From assembly GCA_029582165.1 (NCBI GenBank), contig CM055890.1:9117787-9181786 (forward strand): a stretch of DNA of 64,000 nucleotides. Reading direction: 5' to 3'. A program made the translations under genes and the position numbers. Shown in pieces: positions 21,518 to 31,644 of the stretch. The notes under the pieces are model-generated. The model made no database searches and was not told the DNA's origin. It saw only the letters and a list, made by a program, of their open reading frames with translations. The stretch's first letter is position 1; each line of letters starts with the position of its first letter. This DNA is from Portulaca oleracea. Taxonomy: Eukaryota > Streptophyta > Magnoliopsida > Caryophyllales > Portulacaceae.

Positions 21518-21921
21518 AAATTGGAATCTAATAAACCAACCTTTGGGGGTCCTTTGAAATAACGAACCAACCTTGAACATTAATATTCAACGAACCAACC
21601 TTGTCATGTTGATTTTTTCAGCGAACCGCCACCGAGTCTGACTCGTCGGAAAGCTGACTTGGCGGTGGCGGATGCTGACTTGGATTTTTTAAGAGCAAAA
21701 AAAAAAAAAGAAAAACAGAATGTGGCATATGTTGGGGTTTTTCCTCTGCCAAATCACTCCCTTTTTTTGTTTCTTTCGTTTTTCCCTGTCATTCGTCCCC
21801 CTCATTCTCTTTCTCCCTCTTTGACTCTTTCTTCTTCTTCTGATTCCATCTCACCCTCATTCTCTCTCTCTCTGTGTCTGCCTCTCTCTCAATCTCTCTC
21901 ATCCTCCGTCCTTTTTCCCGT

Positions 21922-22285
21922 ATGAGGCTTTCATCATTACTTAGGCGCTTCAATCTTTCATACGAGGAGTTGAGTTCAATTCTGCAAAGATGTACGAAAT
22001 CAAAGTGCGCAAATCTAGCAAAGCAAATTCATGGGTTTCTGATAGTTAGTGGGATTGATGAATAGATCATGTCACTAGACGCAAAGCTCCTCGGTGTGTA
22101 TGCTAGTTGTGCTAATCTGGATTATGCACACTACCTGTTCGATAAAATGTATAGCCCAAATGTTTTCACGTTGAATTTGATGATTTTAGTTTTGGCTTTT
22201 CATGGGTATTCTCGGGAGGCATTAGGGTGCTTTTCTTTGATCCAAAAGACGGGAAATTTGCCCAATAAGTATACGTTTTCCTTTT
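21922..22285 (+). pseudogene. Captured PPR protein gene fragment
   Basis: The frame reads MRLSSLLRRF..., then LQRCTKSKCANLAKQIHG, LLGVYASCANLDYAHYLFDK and MILVLAFHGYSREALGCF, ending PNKYTFSF. These are consecutive motifs of a plant PLS-class pentatricopeptide repeat protein, an organelle RNA-binding family. Sequence features place it at the N-terminal part of such a gene. An in-frame TAG at about 22063-22065 interrupts it, and similarity ends near 22285, after which T-rich filler follows. It is a piece carried inside the MULE, not a working gene. A parent copy should exist elsewhere in the genome. Confidence 0.88.
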
Positions 22286-22469
22286 GTTTTCCCCTGTTCG
22301 TCCCTTCCCCTGGTTTTCTCGATTTTCTTTTCTTCTTTGTTTCTTCTTTTCTTTCTCCTCTGTTTCAGTCGTCTTTTTCCCCCTGTTTTCTTTCTTTTTT
22401 TCTTTCCTTTTTCTCGGTTAGTAGGTGCAAGGTTTTAGTTATTGATACCTCATTTATCTTCTACTTTTG

Positions 22470-22470
22470 G

Positions 22471-22507
<37 letters not shown>

Positions 22508-22736
22508 GGGGTGAGAGAGAGAGAATGGGGTGAGGTGAAGGTTGTGGCAGTAGAGATGGCAGCAGTGGAGGTGGTGGTGACAGTGGTGAGGAAGGGTGAT
22601 GGTGGTTGAGAGAGAAAGTGAGAGGTTGGGGGTGGGGGTGGGGGTGGTTGAGAGAGAAAGTGAGAGGAAGGGTGATGGTGGTTGAGAGAGAAAGTGATGG
22701 TGGTTGAGAGAGAGGCAGAAACAGAGAGAGAGAGCC

Positions 22737-22780
<44 letters not shown>

Positions 22781-22800
22781 GGAGGGCTTGGGGAATTAGG
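22470..22800. repeat. GA-rich satellite and GTGGTTGAGAGAGAAAGTGA repeats in Pack-MULE 1
   Basis: Two GA runs (22477-22502 and 22741-22776) flank imperfect repeats of a GGTGGTTGAGAGAGAAAGTG unit. Open frames here are compositional only. Confidence 0.85.
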
Positions 22801-23154
22801 GATTTCACGGTGAGATGAAATCAGAAGAAGAAGAAGAAGGAGTCAAAGAGGGAGAAAGAGAATGAGGGGGACGAATGATAGGGAAAAAAGAAAGAAAAGA
22901 AAAAGGGAGTGATTTGGCAGAGGAAAAACCCTAGCATATGCCACATTCTGTTTTTCTTTTTCTTTTTTTTTCTCTTAAAAAATCCAAGTCAGCATACTCC
23001 ACCGCCAAGTCAGCTTTCCAATGAGTCAGGCTCGGTGGTGGTTTGCTGAAAAAATCAACATGACAAGATTAGTTCGTTGAATATTAATGTTCAAGGTTGG
23101 TTCGTTATTTCAAAGGACTCCCAAAGGTTGGTTTATTAGATTCCAATTTCCCTA

Positions 23155-23232
<78 letters not shown>
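23155..23232. repeat. (TG)n(TA)n microsatellite between elements
   Basis: A TG tract (23155-23174) is followed by a TA tract to 23232. It separates Pack-MULE 1 from the next TA-flanked element. Confidence 0.95.
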
Positions 23233-23235
<3 letters not shown>

Positions 23236-25340
23236 AACGGATCCAGTAGGAAGGTAGGAAGAGAGAATTAGAGCCATCCAAATCAAATCATCTGGCTGAG
23301 ATTAAAACCGCCACTCCACACCAAAAACCACTCGCACGTGTGAGGAAAAAAAAATAAAAAACGCAGTTGAATTAATTTGTCGCGATTTTCACGTGATTCG
23401 GATTGACAGTTTTTTTGTTTTCCATTTTGGCTCTTCATGGTTTCTGTAGTGGAGAGATTGAAGTGATTTGGAGAGAGAAAGTAGAAGATAGGTGATTGGA
23501 GCACGCTGCTAGAGTTTCCGTCACACAAACACCTAGTCAAAGTTCAACTCCGTTCATCGGATTTTGTACGCATCGCCGAATTGAGCTCGAGACGCAACGA
23601 GATACTTCGTCCCCCAGACATAGTCAACAACGTCAGAGGTGAGTGCTTGATTTTTGCGTTTTGTATCCTCGCCTGAAGTGCCAGTTTTGGCCCATGGTGT
23701 TGTTTCAGACAACACAATGGATTTATTGACTTGTGTGTGGCCAATGCGCAACTGAGAGGAAGTAAGGAGGCGGTTGAAGGAGGTAATGCGGCTGAGGAAA
23801 CGGCGTATAATGAGTAAGTCAACCTAACACGTCCGTTTTTTCGATTGGATTGTGCTGAGTGGGGGTGAATCTATGTTATAGACTGTACGGGGGGGAATGG
23901 GTTGTGTAAGTTTGATCATTTTGCTCGAATTATCTACTGCATATATTGTTATGTGTGTGGCCCGTGTCACCGGGGCGTGATTGTTTGATTGGGTGTGTTG
24001 GGGGGGAGGGGGTGTTCGTCAGGGCATTGTTAGCGAGCAGCGTGGTCGTGGCTGCTTAATGATGGGGGCGAGGGATGTGCGCGTGTGTATGTGTGCAATC
24101 AACATTGAGGTCGTTTGTGCATGGCTTGATGGTGTGCATGATCACAATTGTGGCCCTACCACCGTCGATGTGTGGTTATGTGCCAAGAATGTCCGCAACA
24201 CGGGGGTGTTGCCCCATAACAACATAATACATTCTCGGTATGCATGATTGATTGTAATGAACTCATATGAGTACATGTGACCACAAAACATACCCAGTGT
24301 GGTCATGAAGTATGTGATGTGCTTGTTTGTCGTTGTCTACCCCCAAACCGCCCAATTATGTGAGCTTGGATGTGTCGTTTTACCCACTGGATTTCAGGAA
24401 CTGACTGTTGTAATTTTTTGGTTCGCTTAATTTAGCTGCAGGAATCAAAGATCTACTCGCTCCGCATCCACTACGGCTACGACTTGGCTATACACAATGA
24501 AAATTCGGTGAGGGGGCTCGTGTATGAAAACGCTAAACGGTGGAGGAAGATGCGGACCATCAATCAGAATGCACAATGCGTATGATGCAGCCATTAGTGC
24601 TTTGGCCCTAACCTGATTTATGTTTTGAATTTTTGTCGTGTTTGTGTATGGAACTATCGAGTATGATGGATACGATATATCACAATCGACGTGTATTGCA
24701 CAGGTATTCAAGTAGGACATATTTTCTAGGAACATTGTGTCGATGTATTGCATGACGCGGTTTACACTATTTAGTATCGCTCATCGTGTTGGTGATTGGT
24801 TTGCAGTTATGATCACACCTATTAGTAGCATGGACAGGCAGCAGATGTGATGTAGTAAAATAATACTGTCGGTTGGACGACATTATGCAATCTAATCGTT
24901 GCATTCTGTTTTGATGTAAATTGACATAAAGGTTTTTTTTTTATTATGGTACAATTTTCAATATCCATTGTATGAAATAGGGTTGTGTGAATGAACGGAT
25001 GCGTTGACCAACAGTGTTGTGAACAGGATTTTGCTCAGATTGTACACACACAAATGTGTGTGGTCATTGACTAATGATAGAGTGGGGCACGGCGAAACCC
25101 AAAGTGTTGTGAATTATCTCGTATAGTTATGACCCAACACATTTAATGGTTTTATAAGTGTGGACTACATGTGTCAAATGTGTGGACATGTTGTTTTGAT
25201 GTGGTGTATAAAGTGGTTATGTGTCTTACAAAGTGCATGACTTGTCCATTAACGTATTGTATGATATCTCCAATGGTCGCGGCGATAGATACGTTGCTCT
25301 GAGCACGTTTGCTGTCATCCACTGACTTACATTACCGTGG

Positions 25341-26057
25341 TGCAATACACTGGCAACTAGTGTGGTCATGATAATATTTAACTGTGGTTATATGATAAAA
25401 TGGGACGATACTTGCATGCATTCCATTACTCAGGGGCTTAGTTGAATGTATTGTTAAAACATACTCAACATTGTAAGGTGACTATTTAGGAACTTGGAAG
25501 ATTACTGCCGATACGCACACCATGTCCAGTGTAAAAATTAGCGAGGCCTGGTAACAAATATTGTCAATCTGTTCATGCCCACCTGTTGTAAAAAATTAAT
25601 GCAAATAAAGTTTGCAATACTACATGCCAAATTGTAAAAAAAACACATATACTCGGTATGCGCGCGTCCAATTGATTGGTTACATTGATAATACACTAGC
25701 AACTAGTGTGGCCATGGTAACAATTGACCAGGGTCATATGACAGAATGGGACGATAAGTGCACATATTCCATTCCTCACTATCTTAGTTGAATGTATTGT
25801 TAAAACATATTTAGCATTGTAAGACAATTGTCTAGGAACATAGAAGATTACTGCCGATACGCACACCGTGTCCATCGTAAAAATTAGCGTGGTTGGGTAA
25901 CAAACATTGCGCGATCTATTCAATTCATGTCTACCTGCTGTCACTGTCCTTTTTAAAATCTTATACAAATAAAGTTTGCAATACTACATACCAAATTGTA
26001 AACAAACGCATATATTCGGTATGCGCACGCACAATCGATTGGTTACATTGATAATAC
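25341..26057. repeat. Tandem repeat, about 346-bp period, two copies
   Basis: Unit 1 begins CACTGGCAACTAGTGTGG at 25348 and unit 2 begins CACTAGCAACTAGTGTGG at 25694. Both continue through ATTACTGCCGATACGCACAC and AAAGTTTGCAATACTACAT to GGTTACATTGATAATAC. Divergence by eye is around 15 percent, so the duplication is old. Confidence 0.88.
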
Positions 26058-27317
26058 CCGGTTGAAAGTGAAACAAACACCCCAGCAACGCATGCACTGC
26101 GTTCGCAATGGATGTAACACACTAGTGAACCATGCACAAATCCTTTAGTGTGGCAATGTGTATGATGATTGTGGCCAAATGTGTTTTGAAGCCAAGCAAT
26201 GACATCCGTCATATGCATCCCTACCAAGACAACATCGTATGTATTAGAGATACGCATACATATCCAACCTTGCTACATGCTTGTGGGACTGCCTAATTCA
26301 AACCCATGTCATAAATCAGATTTTGTTGTGAACGACGCTATTAAATTGGTTTCGATCTCCAAAAGTGTGTTGCATGATCTTTAGCAGGGGTCGTGAGGAG
26401 GTTACTACATTGTGACATGCACATTTACCGCCACCCCTTGATCCAATCCTGCACTCTTTTTGGTGTTGTAGTTAGCCATGTAATTTGGTGTGGTCTGTTA
26501 ACAATATATTGCGCGATGCACAAATGTATTCCCTTTATTATGGTCAAATTTGAATACTTTATGAAAGTGAAATATGCATTCGAATATCTCAAACAATAAA
26601 CAAACACCTAAAAGCAGTCCGCCCAAATCGAAAACTGTCCTGCCTGATGCTATCATTCAATACAAAATTAAATCATAAATACCCAAAAATTCAGAGGGAC
26701 ATGTGTGGCAACATACGACACATCCTACTGGTACCGATCTGGACAGTTCATGCTATCGTGAATAGCTATTTGTTCGTAGAAATTGCACCTTCTGGCAGAT
26801 GTTTTCTACTATGTGGAAACCTCACCCCCCCTCTTCTTCCGTTTTGTCCGTCCTTTCAACTTCGACATAGGTGGTGATTTTATAGTCACATCGTTCGGGA
26901 CAGGCACCCCAAAACATGACCCAATGTCAACTTGCACAAGCGGCGTCGCTACATACGTGGGCTGACTATTCCCTAAACCACTTAAATAAAAACATGGGAT
27001 GTCATCACATATGGAGGGTGGAATGTCCAATTATATTATGAATTGAATGAGTCTGTGCATATTGTGGTTGTGGTTATTATGCGCTTCATTGATTATCAAA
27101 TAATGTCCGACGAATTAATTGGTATCAAACACCGTTTACCTACAGTATACTCTGCTTGTAGTAATGAGACCATGCTATATATATGATTATCTGTGGCCCT
27201 GGGTATGACGACTGTGGTCAAATGAGCGATGCATACAGTTAATGTAGTCATCATGCGCTTCGATTATTATGAATACCTTTGTGAGCCATGCATTCAATGA
27301 CTGTGGTCAACTGAGCT

Positions 27318-27700
27318 ATGTATATAGTGACTGTGGCCATGTATATGACGAGTGTGATCAATTGAGTTGTATGCGTACATATGGACCTTGATACATGCTT
27401 ATGGGTTTGCCTAGTCCATAATGTGCACACTAAAAACAAGGTGACATGAATGTGCTGTTATGTTGTGACTATGGTCAATATATGAATTATGCATACAGTG
27501 ACTGTGGTCAACTGAGCTATGCATACAGTGACTGTGGCCATGTATATGACGACTGTGATCATGAGCTGTATCCATACATATGGACCTTGATACATGCTTA
27601 TGGGTTTGCCTAGTTCACAATGTGCACATTAAAAACAAGGTGACATGAATGTGTTGTTATGTTGCGACTGTGGTCAATATGTTCATCGATTGGTAACAAA
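27318..27700. repeat. Tandem repeat, about 199-bp period, two copies
   Basis: The phrase CATATGGACCTTGATACATG starts at 27378 and again at 27577. Each unit also holds TGACTGTGGTCAACTGAGCT and GACTGTGGCCATGTATATGA and ends GTTATGTTG. Shorter related pieces lie upstream from about 27190. Confidence 0.9.
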
Positions 27701-28427
27701 ATGGTACCCGGCATATGAATTCGTATAAAGCATCATTTATTTACAATGGGATGAGAAACTTACATCATCATTTGACTACATGGTTTTGGTCTGTTTATTT
27801 CACATAGCACACATAACACTGTGTTTCTAGACGTGGCTGTGTAAATGATCACTGGGATCAAATGTGTCGGTTAACTGACGGTGACAACCAACGCATGCAT
27901 TGATATCAAATGATGTTCGTAATGACAATGAACACAAACAACAATCCCTATGACACACACACACCCTCCTCCCGACAAAGAGCATCAAACAAATGTCAAA
28001 CACCCGACATAGAAATAATATTGTGTACCTATCATTAGCCACGGACGTTTTACGTTCGAAAATCTTTGTTGTGCTATCTTCAACAATCAGTCCCCTCCAA
28101 TGGCAGTACTTGGGGATCCAATGTATTCCCAGAACTCAATCCCAGCGTAATCTTCTATTTTTTGCTACAACTTTCATAATTTTAATGCATATAATTACTC
28201 CCCCCCCCCCCCATACGTAACAAACTGTTTCTTTCTATAAATTTTTCTTTTTTTCTTTTTTTATCAAAACCACTAGTTGTTTTTTGTGTCCAGGATAGTA
28301 GTTTCTAGTATTGTGGCAAATGTGTGACGCGCTAGATCTCAGCCATCGGATCTGATTTGGATGGCTCTGATTCTCTCTTCCTACCTTCCTACCTAAAGTT
28401 CCTTCCTACTAGATCTGTTCCCATATA

Positions 28428-28429
<2 letters not shown>

Positions 28430-28475
<46 letters not shown>
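28430..28475. repeat. (TA)n microsatellite
   Basis: An uninterrupted TA tract separates the 5.2-kb element from MULE 2. Confidence 0.95.
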
Positions 28476-28476
<1 letters not shown>

Positions 28477-28829
28477 CGAAATTGGATTCTAATAATCCCT
28501 ACTTTCACGAATTGGACAACAATAATCCCTACTATCAGTTTGTATTCTGGTGGTCCAAAAAAAATAAAATTAGATTTGAGTGGGACGCCGACGAGTTATA
28601 GGGTGGTGACTCGGTGGTTTTCTGACTTGGCAATGTAGGCTTGTGTTTGACCGCATTGACTTTTAATGCAGACGCCACATCAGCATAAGAACACATGCCT
28701 CCTTTTTTTTTCTTTTTTTGTTTCTAGCTAGAAACTTAATTTACCCCTTTCTTTTCTTACTCTTCTTTCCTATTCATTTCTCTCTCTTCTTTCCTATTTA
28801 CTGTGCGGTAAAAAGCCCCTTCTCGAGAT

Positions 28830-29102
28830 TGTTGTTGATGATGATGATTAGAATGGCTCTAACTGGACCAAGAATGGTCGTCTTCTTCATCATCATCCTT
28901 AAAGTTCCTCTCTCTCTTTCCCACTTCCATTCTTCTCAGCAATCCCAACAGAATCATCCTCCTCTTGATCAAAATCATCATGCGACCTCATATGCCCACC
29001 TAAAGACTTCCCACTTGGGTAGCGTTTGTTACAGATCTTGCACACATGTTTAAACTCCTCTCGATCTCGCTCGTCCTCCATTGATGGATCAAATGCAATC
29101 AA
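28830..29102 (-). pseudogene. Captured C2H2 zinc-finger gene fragment
   Basis: On the minus strand the frame reads [19 protein letters not shown] followed by LGGHMRSH, a single C2H2 finger with the plant-specific LGGH helix and the [17 protein letters not shown] variant typical of ZAT-like transcription factors. An acidic tail ([10 protein letters not shown]) follows. Full-length ZAT-type proteins carry two to four fingers and an EAR motif, none of which is seen. The fragment is inside the Pack-MULE inverted repeats and is opposite in direction to the RFAEDV fragment at 29795. Confidence 0.82.
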
Positions 29103-29459
29103 TCAATCAAACAAATCTGGTAAATAGATTGTGTTGCTTCATCAAGTCTACCAACTCCACCCTCCTTACTTTATGGTTTAATTTCCCACTTTTTTTAGAT
29201 TAATCTGATCAGCAAACCTTGCTCTGATTGGGTATGTAAAAATACAGAAATTTTTGCTTGGTTCATCCAGATTAATTCTTTGCTTGTATATTCATGTTTC
29301 AGGTCATTTTTGTTAATCTTTTGGTATTATTTTGGCAGGATGGTAGTTTGTAGTGTGCATTCTAATGTTGATGAGAATGGATGGTTTTTTTGTCCCAATA
29401 ACTTATGTCAAGGATGTTGTTCACACCCATCACCATTTTCATCTTCCATCTTCGTCAAA

Positions 29460-29470
29460 ATCACCAACCC

Positions 29471-29524
<54 letters not shown>

Positions 29525-29525
29525 G
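29460..29525. repeat. (CT)n microsatellite
   Basis: An uninterrupted CT tract inside Pack-MULE 2, just upstream of the short frame beginning MATFSGTVILFG (about 29568), which I do not recognise. Confidence 0.95.
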
Positions 29526-29794
29526 TCTTTAATTTTGGGCTCCTAAGGTGTGTTCTTCGCCAGCGCCATGGCTACTTTCTCCGGCACAGTAATCCTCTTC
29601 GGTTTACGCCACCAAAAACCTCAATTCCCAGTTCTTCGCCCCTGTCTCTCCTCGAGTTCCCCCCCCCCCTTTTTCTTCTTATTCATTTTCCCCTGTTTTT
29701 ACTCCCCTGTTTTTCTCCGACTAACAAATGAGTTTTAATTTCTTCGAACTTTTTGTAGGAGAGAACAAGAAGAAGAAGAAGAAGAAGAAGAAAA

Positions 29795-29997
29795 ATGAGG
29801 GTGAGATTTGCAGAAGATGTTGTGGATCCAGCTGGGGATAACAAAGAATTCAGGAGAGAACACAACCATGGAATCACATCGAGAAACAAAGCAACTCAAA
29901 ACAGGGGAATGCCTGCGAATCGAGTTGCTCTCTACAATGGGAATCAGATCGAGATTGGGTTATACTTATTGATGAAAATTTTGAGTTGTAGATGATC
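29795..29997 (+). pseudogene. Possible captured plant gene fragment (RFAEDVVDP)
   Basis: A 66-residue frame reads MRVRFAEDVVDPAGDNKEF and later MPANRVALYNGNQIE. The mixed composition, unlike the surrounding low-complexity DNA, and the 'PANR.ALYNG' ending are reminiscent of a small family of uncharacterised plant proteins, but I cannot name it with certainty. The end (IGLYLLMKILSCR) looks like read-through into non-coding DNA. It lies inside Pack-MULE 2. Confidence 0.5.
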
Positions 29998-30568
29998 TAA
30001 TCATGAATGTGAATTTTTGTATAAATTTTTTGACTTTTTTGCTTTGAGGTTTATTTTAGGGGTTTTCTTTGGGAGGGTGATTCACAGTCTAGGGTGAAAA
30101 CAGAGGAAGAAGGAAAATTCAAGGGAAGAAAAAGAGGATTGTAATTGAATCCTGCAAATTGGATTATGCGAAATTAATGGGAAAAGAGAAAAGAAGAAAG
30201 AGAAAGAAAAGGGGAAGTGGAAGGGGAGGTTTTTGTTTTTTACCCCAACGAAAATAATGGGAAAAGGCAAAAGAAGAGAGAGAAAAATAAGGGGAAGGGG
30301 TAAGTTTTAGAATCCTAGTTGGAAAAAAAATTAAAGGAAAAAGAATAATAGTATGTGTTTTGGATCTGATGTGGCACCCAAAACTAAAGTCAACACATGG
30401 TCAAGGTATCATGTCAGAAAACCACCGAGTCGCCGCCACTCAACTCGTCGGCGTCCCACTCAAATCCAATTTTATTTTTTTTTTTTTGGACCATCAGAAT
30501 ACAAACTGATAGTAGGGATTATTGTTGTCCAATTCGTGAAAGTAGGGATTATTAGAATCCAATTTCCC

Positions 30569-30628
30569 TATATATATATATATATATATTAAAATAGGTG
30601 TATGAGAGAGAGTGGTGAAGAGAGAGAA

Positions 30629-30701
<73 letters not shown>

Positions 30702-30741
30702 AAACTGATGCTGGAGAGAGAGTGATGGAAGAGAGTGAAAC

Positions 30742-30791
<50 letters not shown>

Positions 30792-30837
30792 AATATTCAA
30801 ATCAGGGTGTGAGAGAGAATGGCAGAGAGAGAATGAA

Positions 30838-30890
<53 letters not shown>

Positions 30891-30960
30891 CCAAATCAGG
30901 ATGTGAGAGAGAATGGCAGAGAGAGAACGAAAGGAGAGAGATAGAGAAAGAGTATGGGAG
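30569..30960. repeat. (TA)n and long (GA)n arrays
   Basis: A TA tract (30569-30590) is followed by GA arrays (30631-30698, 30744-30786 and 30840-30884) separated by short unique phrases. The phrase CAAATCAGG(G/A)TGTGAGAGAG occurs twice, so the GA arrays are part of a roughly 115-bp tandem unit. Coding frames across it are artefacts. Confidence 0.95.
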
Positions 30961-31119
30961 AGAGGGAGAAAATGGTTTTCATTATTAGGTAGGAGTCAAA
31001 AAAATAATTTACAAAGGAGTGTAAGAAAATTATTTTCTCCATTTTTTAGTCATCAAACACTGAAAAATAATGGAAAAATTATTTTTTAAAAAATGATTTT
31101 CATCCCAACCAAATACACC

Positions 31120-31644
31120 TTAGGATAAAATCTTCCCAATATGACATCCTTAAGGATTTAAAGAGGATATAATCTCACCAATTTTAATCACAGCTTTTTA
31201 GTTTCTCAAGTATTTGATAATTCTAAAGAAAAACTCAAAATTATGAAACTAAAATGATGATGTGATTATTTAAAGTATTAAACACAACTTAATTCGAGTC
31301 ATGGGATTGGCTTATGTTATCCCCAAATTCTATCCATCTTTTTTGAAAACCTTGACATTTTTGAGGCAAGTGCTTTATAGAAAACTATAGGAAATGAAAG
31401 GAGGAGCAAGGGAATCAAATGAGGTAACATATAGGTCCAAATGCTATGCAACACATTGTATCCAATCCCCAAAGATGTTTACAGCACACAACTACTAATC
31501 ACACACCCTAAACAAAACAACCAACTTCTTACAAACGGCCACCTAATATTAAAACCCTTCTAAAAACAATTAAATAAACAACAAATGGCTTTGAAAAGGA
31601 AATGTACACTATGAAGCAAATTAACTATGACATAATGAACTTGA
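31120..31644 (-). other. 3' flank and likely 3' UTR of the ERD4/OSCA gene
   Basis: No gene is visible. It lies downstream of the stop codon of the minus-strand channel gene, so some of it is presumably its 3' UTR. I did not find a decisive polyadenylation signal. Confidence 0.5.

Larger units (their letters stand above)
21515..23152. mobile_element. Pack-MULE 1: long inverted repeats around a PPR gene piece
   Basis: The ends are GGGAAATTGGAATCTAATAA (21515) and its complement (23152). The terminal inverted repeats are about 340 bp long (21515-21857 and 22808-23152) and very similar by eye. Long inverted repeats are typical of Mutator-like elements. There is no transposase, but a fragment of a PPR gene lies inside, which defines a Pack-MULE. 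The element sits in a TA/TG microsatellite, so the 9-bp duplication cannot be read. Each inverted repeat holds three short direct repeats of the form AACCAACCTT. Confidence 0.9.
23233..28422. mobile_element. 5.2-kb TA-flanked inverted-repeat element of unknown class
   Basis: The ends are GGGAACGGATCCAGTAGGAA (23233) and, inverted, GGGAACAGATCTAGTAGGAA (28422). The inverted repeats run about 65-80 bp (sharing AGAGCCATCCAAATCA and GGCTGAGAT), with a 16-bp insertion in the right copy. TA microsatellites border both sides. Inside are tandem repeats (25341-26057 and 27318-27700) and at least a dozen scattered TGTGGTCA/TGTGGCCA motifs. No transposase was recognised. A minus-strand frame at 26809-27030 ends in a basic stretch, KLKGRTKRKKRGGE, faintly like the C-terminus of FAR1/MULE-type proteins, too weak to call. 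Mutator affinity is inferred from the TA-repeat target and GGGAA ends shared with its neighbours. Confidence 0.7.
28476..30568. mobile_element. Pack-MULE 2: long inverted repeats around host gene pieces
   Basis: The left end GCGAAATTGGATTCTAATAA and the inverted right end GGGAAATTGGATTCTAATAA differ by one base. The terminal inverted repeats extend about 220-230 bp (28476-28705 and about 30345-30568). The outermost 20 bp closely resemble those of Pack-MULE 1, and subterminal direct repeats (AATAATCCCTACT, two copies per end) and the words GACTCGGTGG and GACTTGGC also recur, so the two are related families. TA tracts flank both sides. Interior pieces resemble a C2H2 zinc-finger gene and at least one further plant coding fragment. 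No transposase is present. Confidence 0.9.
21201..31119. mobile_element. Harbinger-like outer element enclosing a nested MULE chain
   Basis: The left end GGGGTGTGTTTGGT (21201) and right end ACCAAATACACC (31119) are inverted, each bordered by TTA (21198-21200 and 31120-31122), the target duplication of PIF/Harbinger elements. Both inner flanks repeat GGAAAA/TTTTCC-rich text typical of such MITEs. The same GA-rich phrase, GAGAGAGAGTGGTGAAGAGA, occurs at about 21445 and at 30605, just outside the TA repeats, so the three internal elements opened up one original microsatellite. The original element would be under 1 kb. Confidence 0.6.

Noticed and set aside
22454..22808. Minus-strand Ser/Leu/His-rich frames
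   Set aside because: Translations of GA and GGT-type repeats inside Pack-MULE 1.
23544..23822. Minus-strand 92-codon frame with a CAGAG/GTGAGTG splice-like site nearby
   Set aside because: No recognisable domain. A single splice-like site is not enough to support a captured gene.
26809..27030. Possible C-terminus of a FAR1/MULE transposase on the minus strand
   Set aside because: Only a short basic stretch resembles the family, with no zinc-knuckle or transposase core nearby. Noted within the 5.2-kb element but not called.
25341..27700. CRISPR-like or rDNA-spacer-like repeat arrays
   Set aside because: The repeats are long, only two copies each, imperfect and within a plant transposable element.
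30602..30988. 128-codon open frame of Arg/Glu repeats
   Set aside because: It is the translation of a GA microsatellite and has no gene features.
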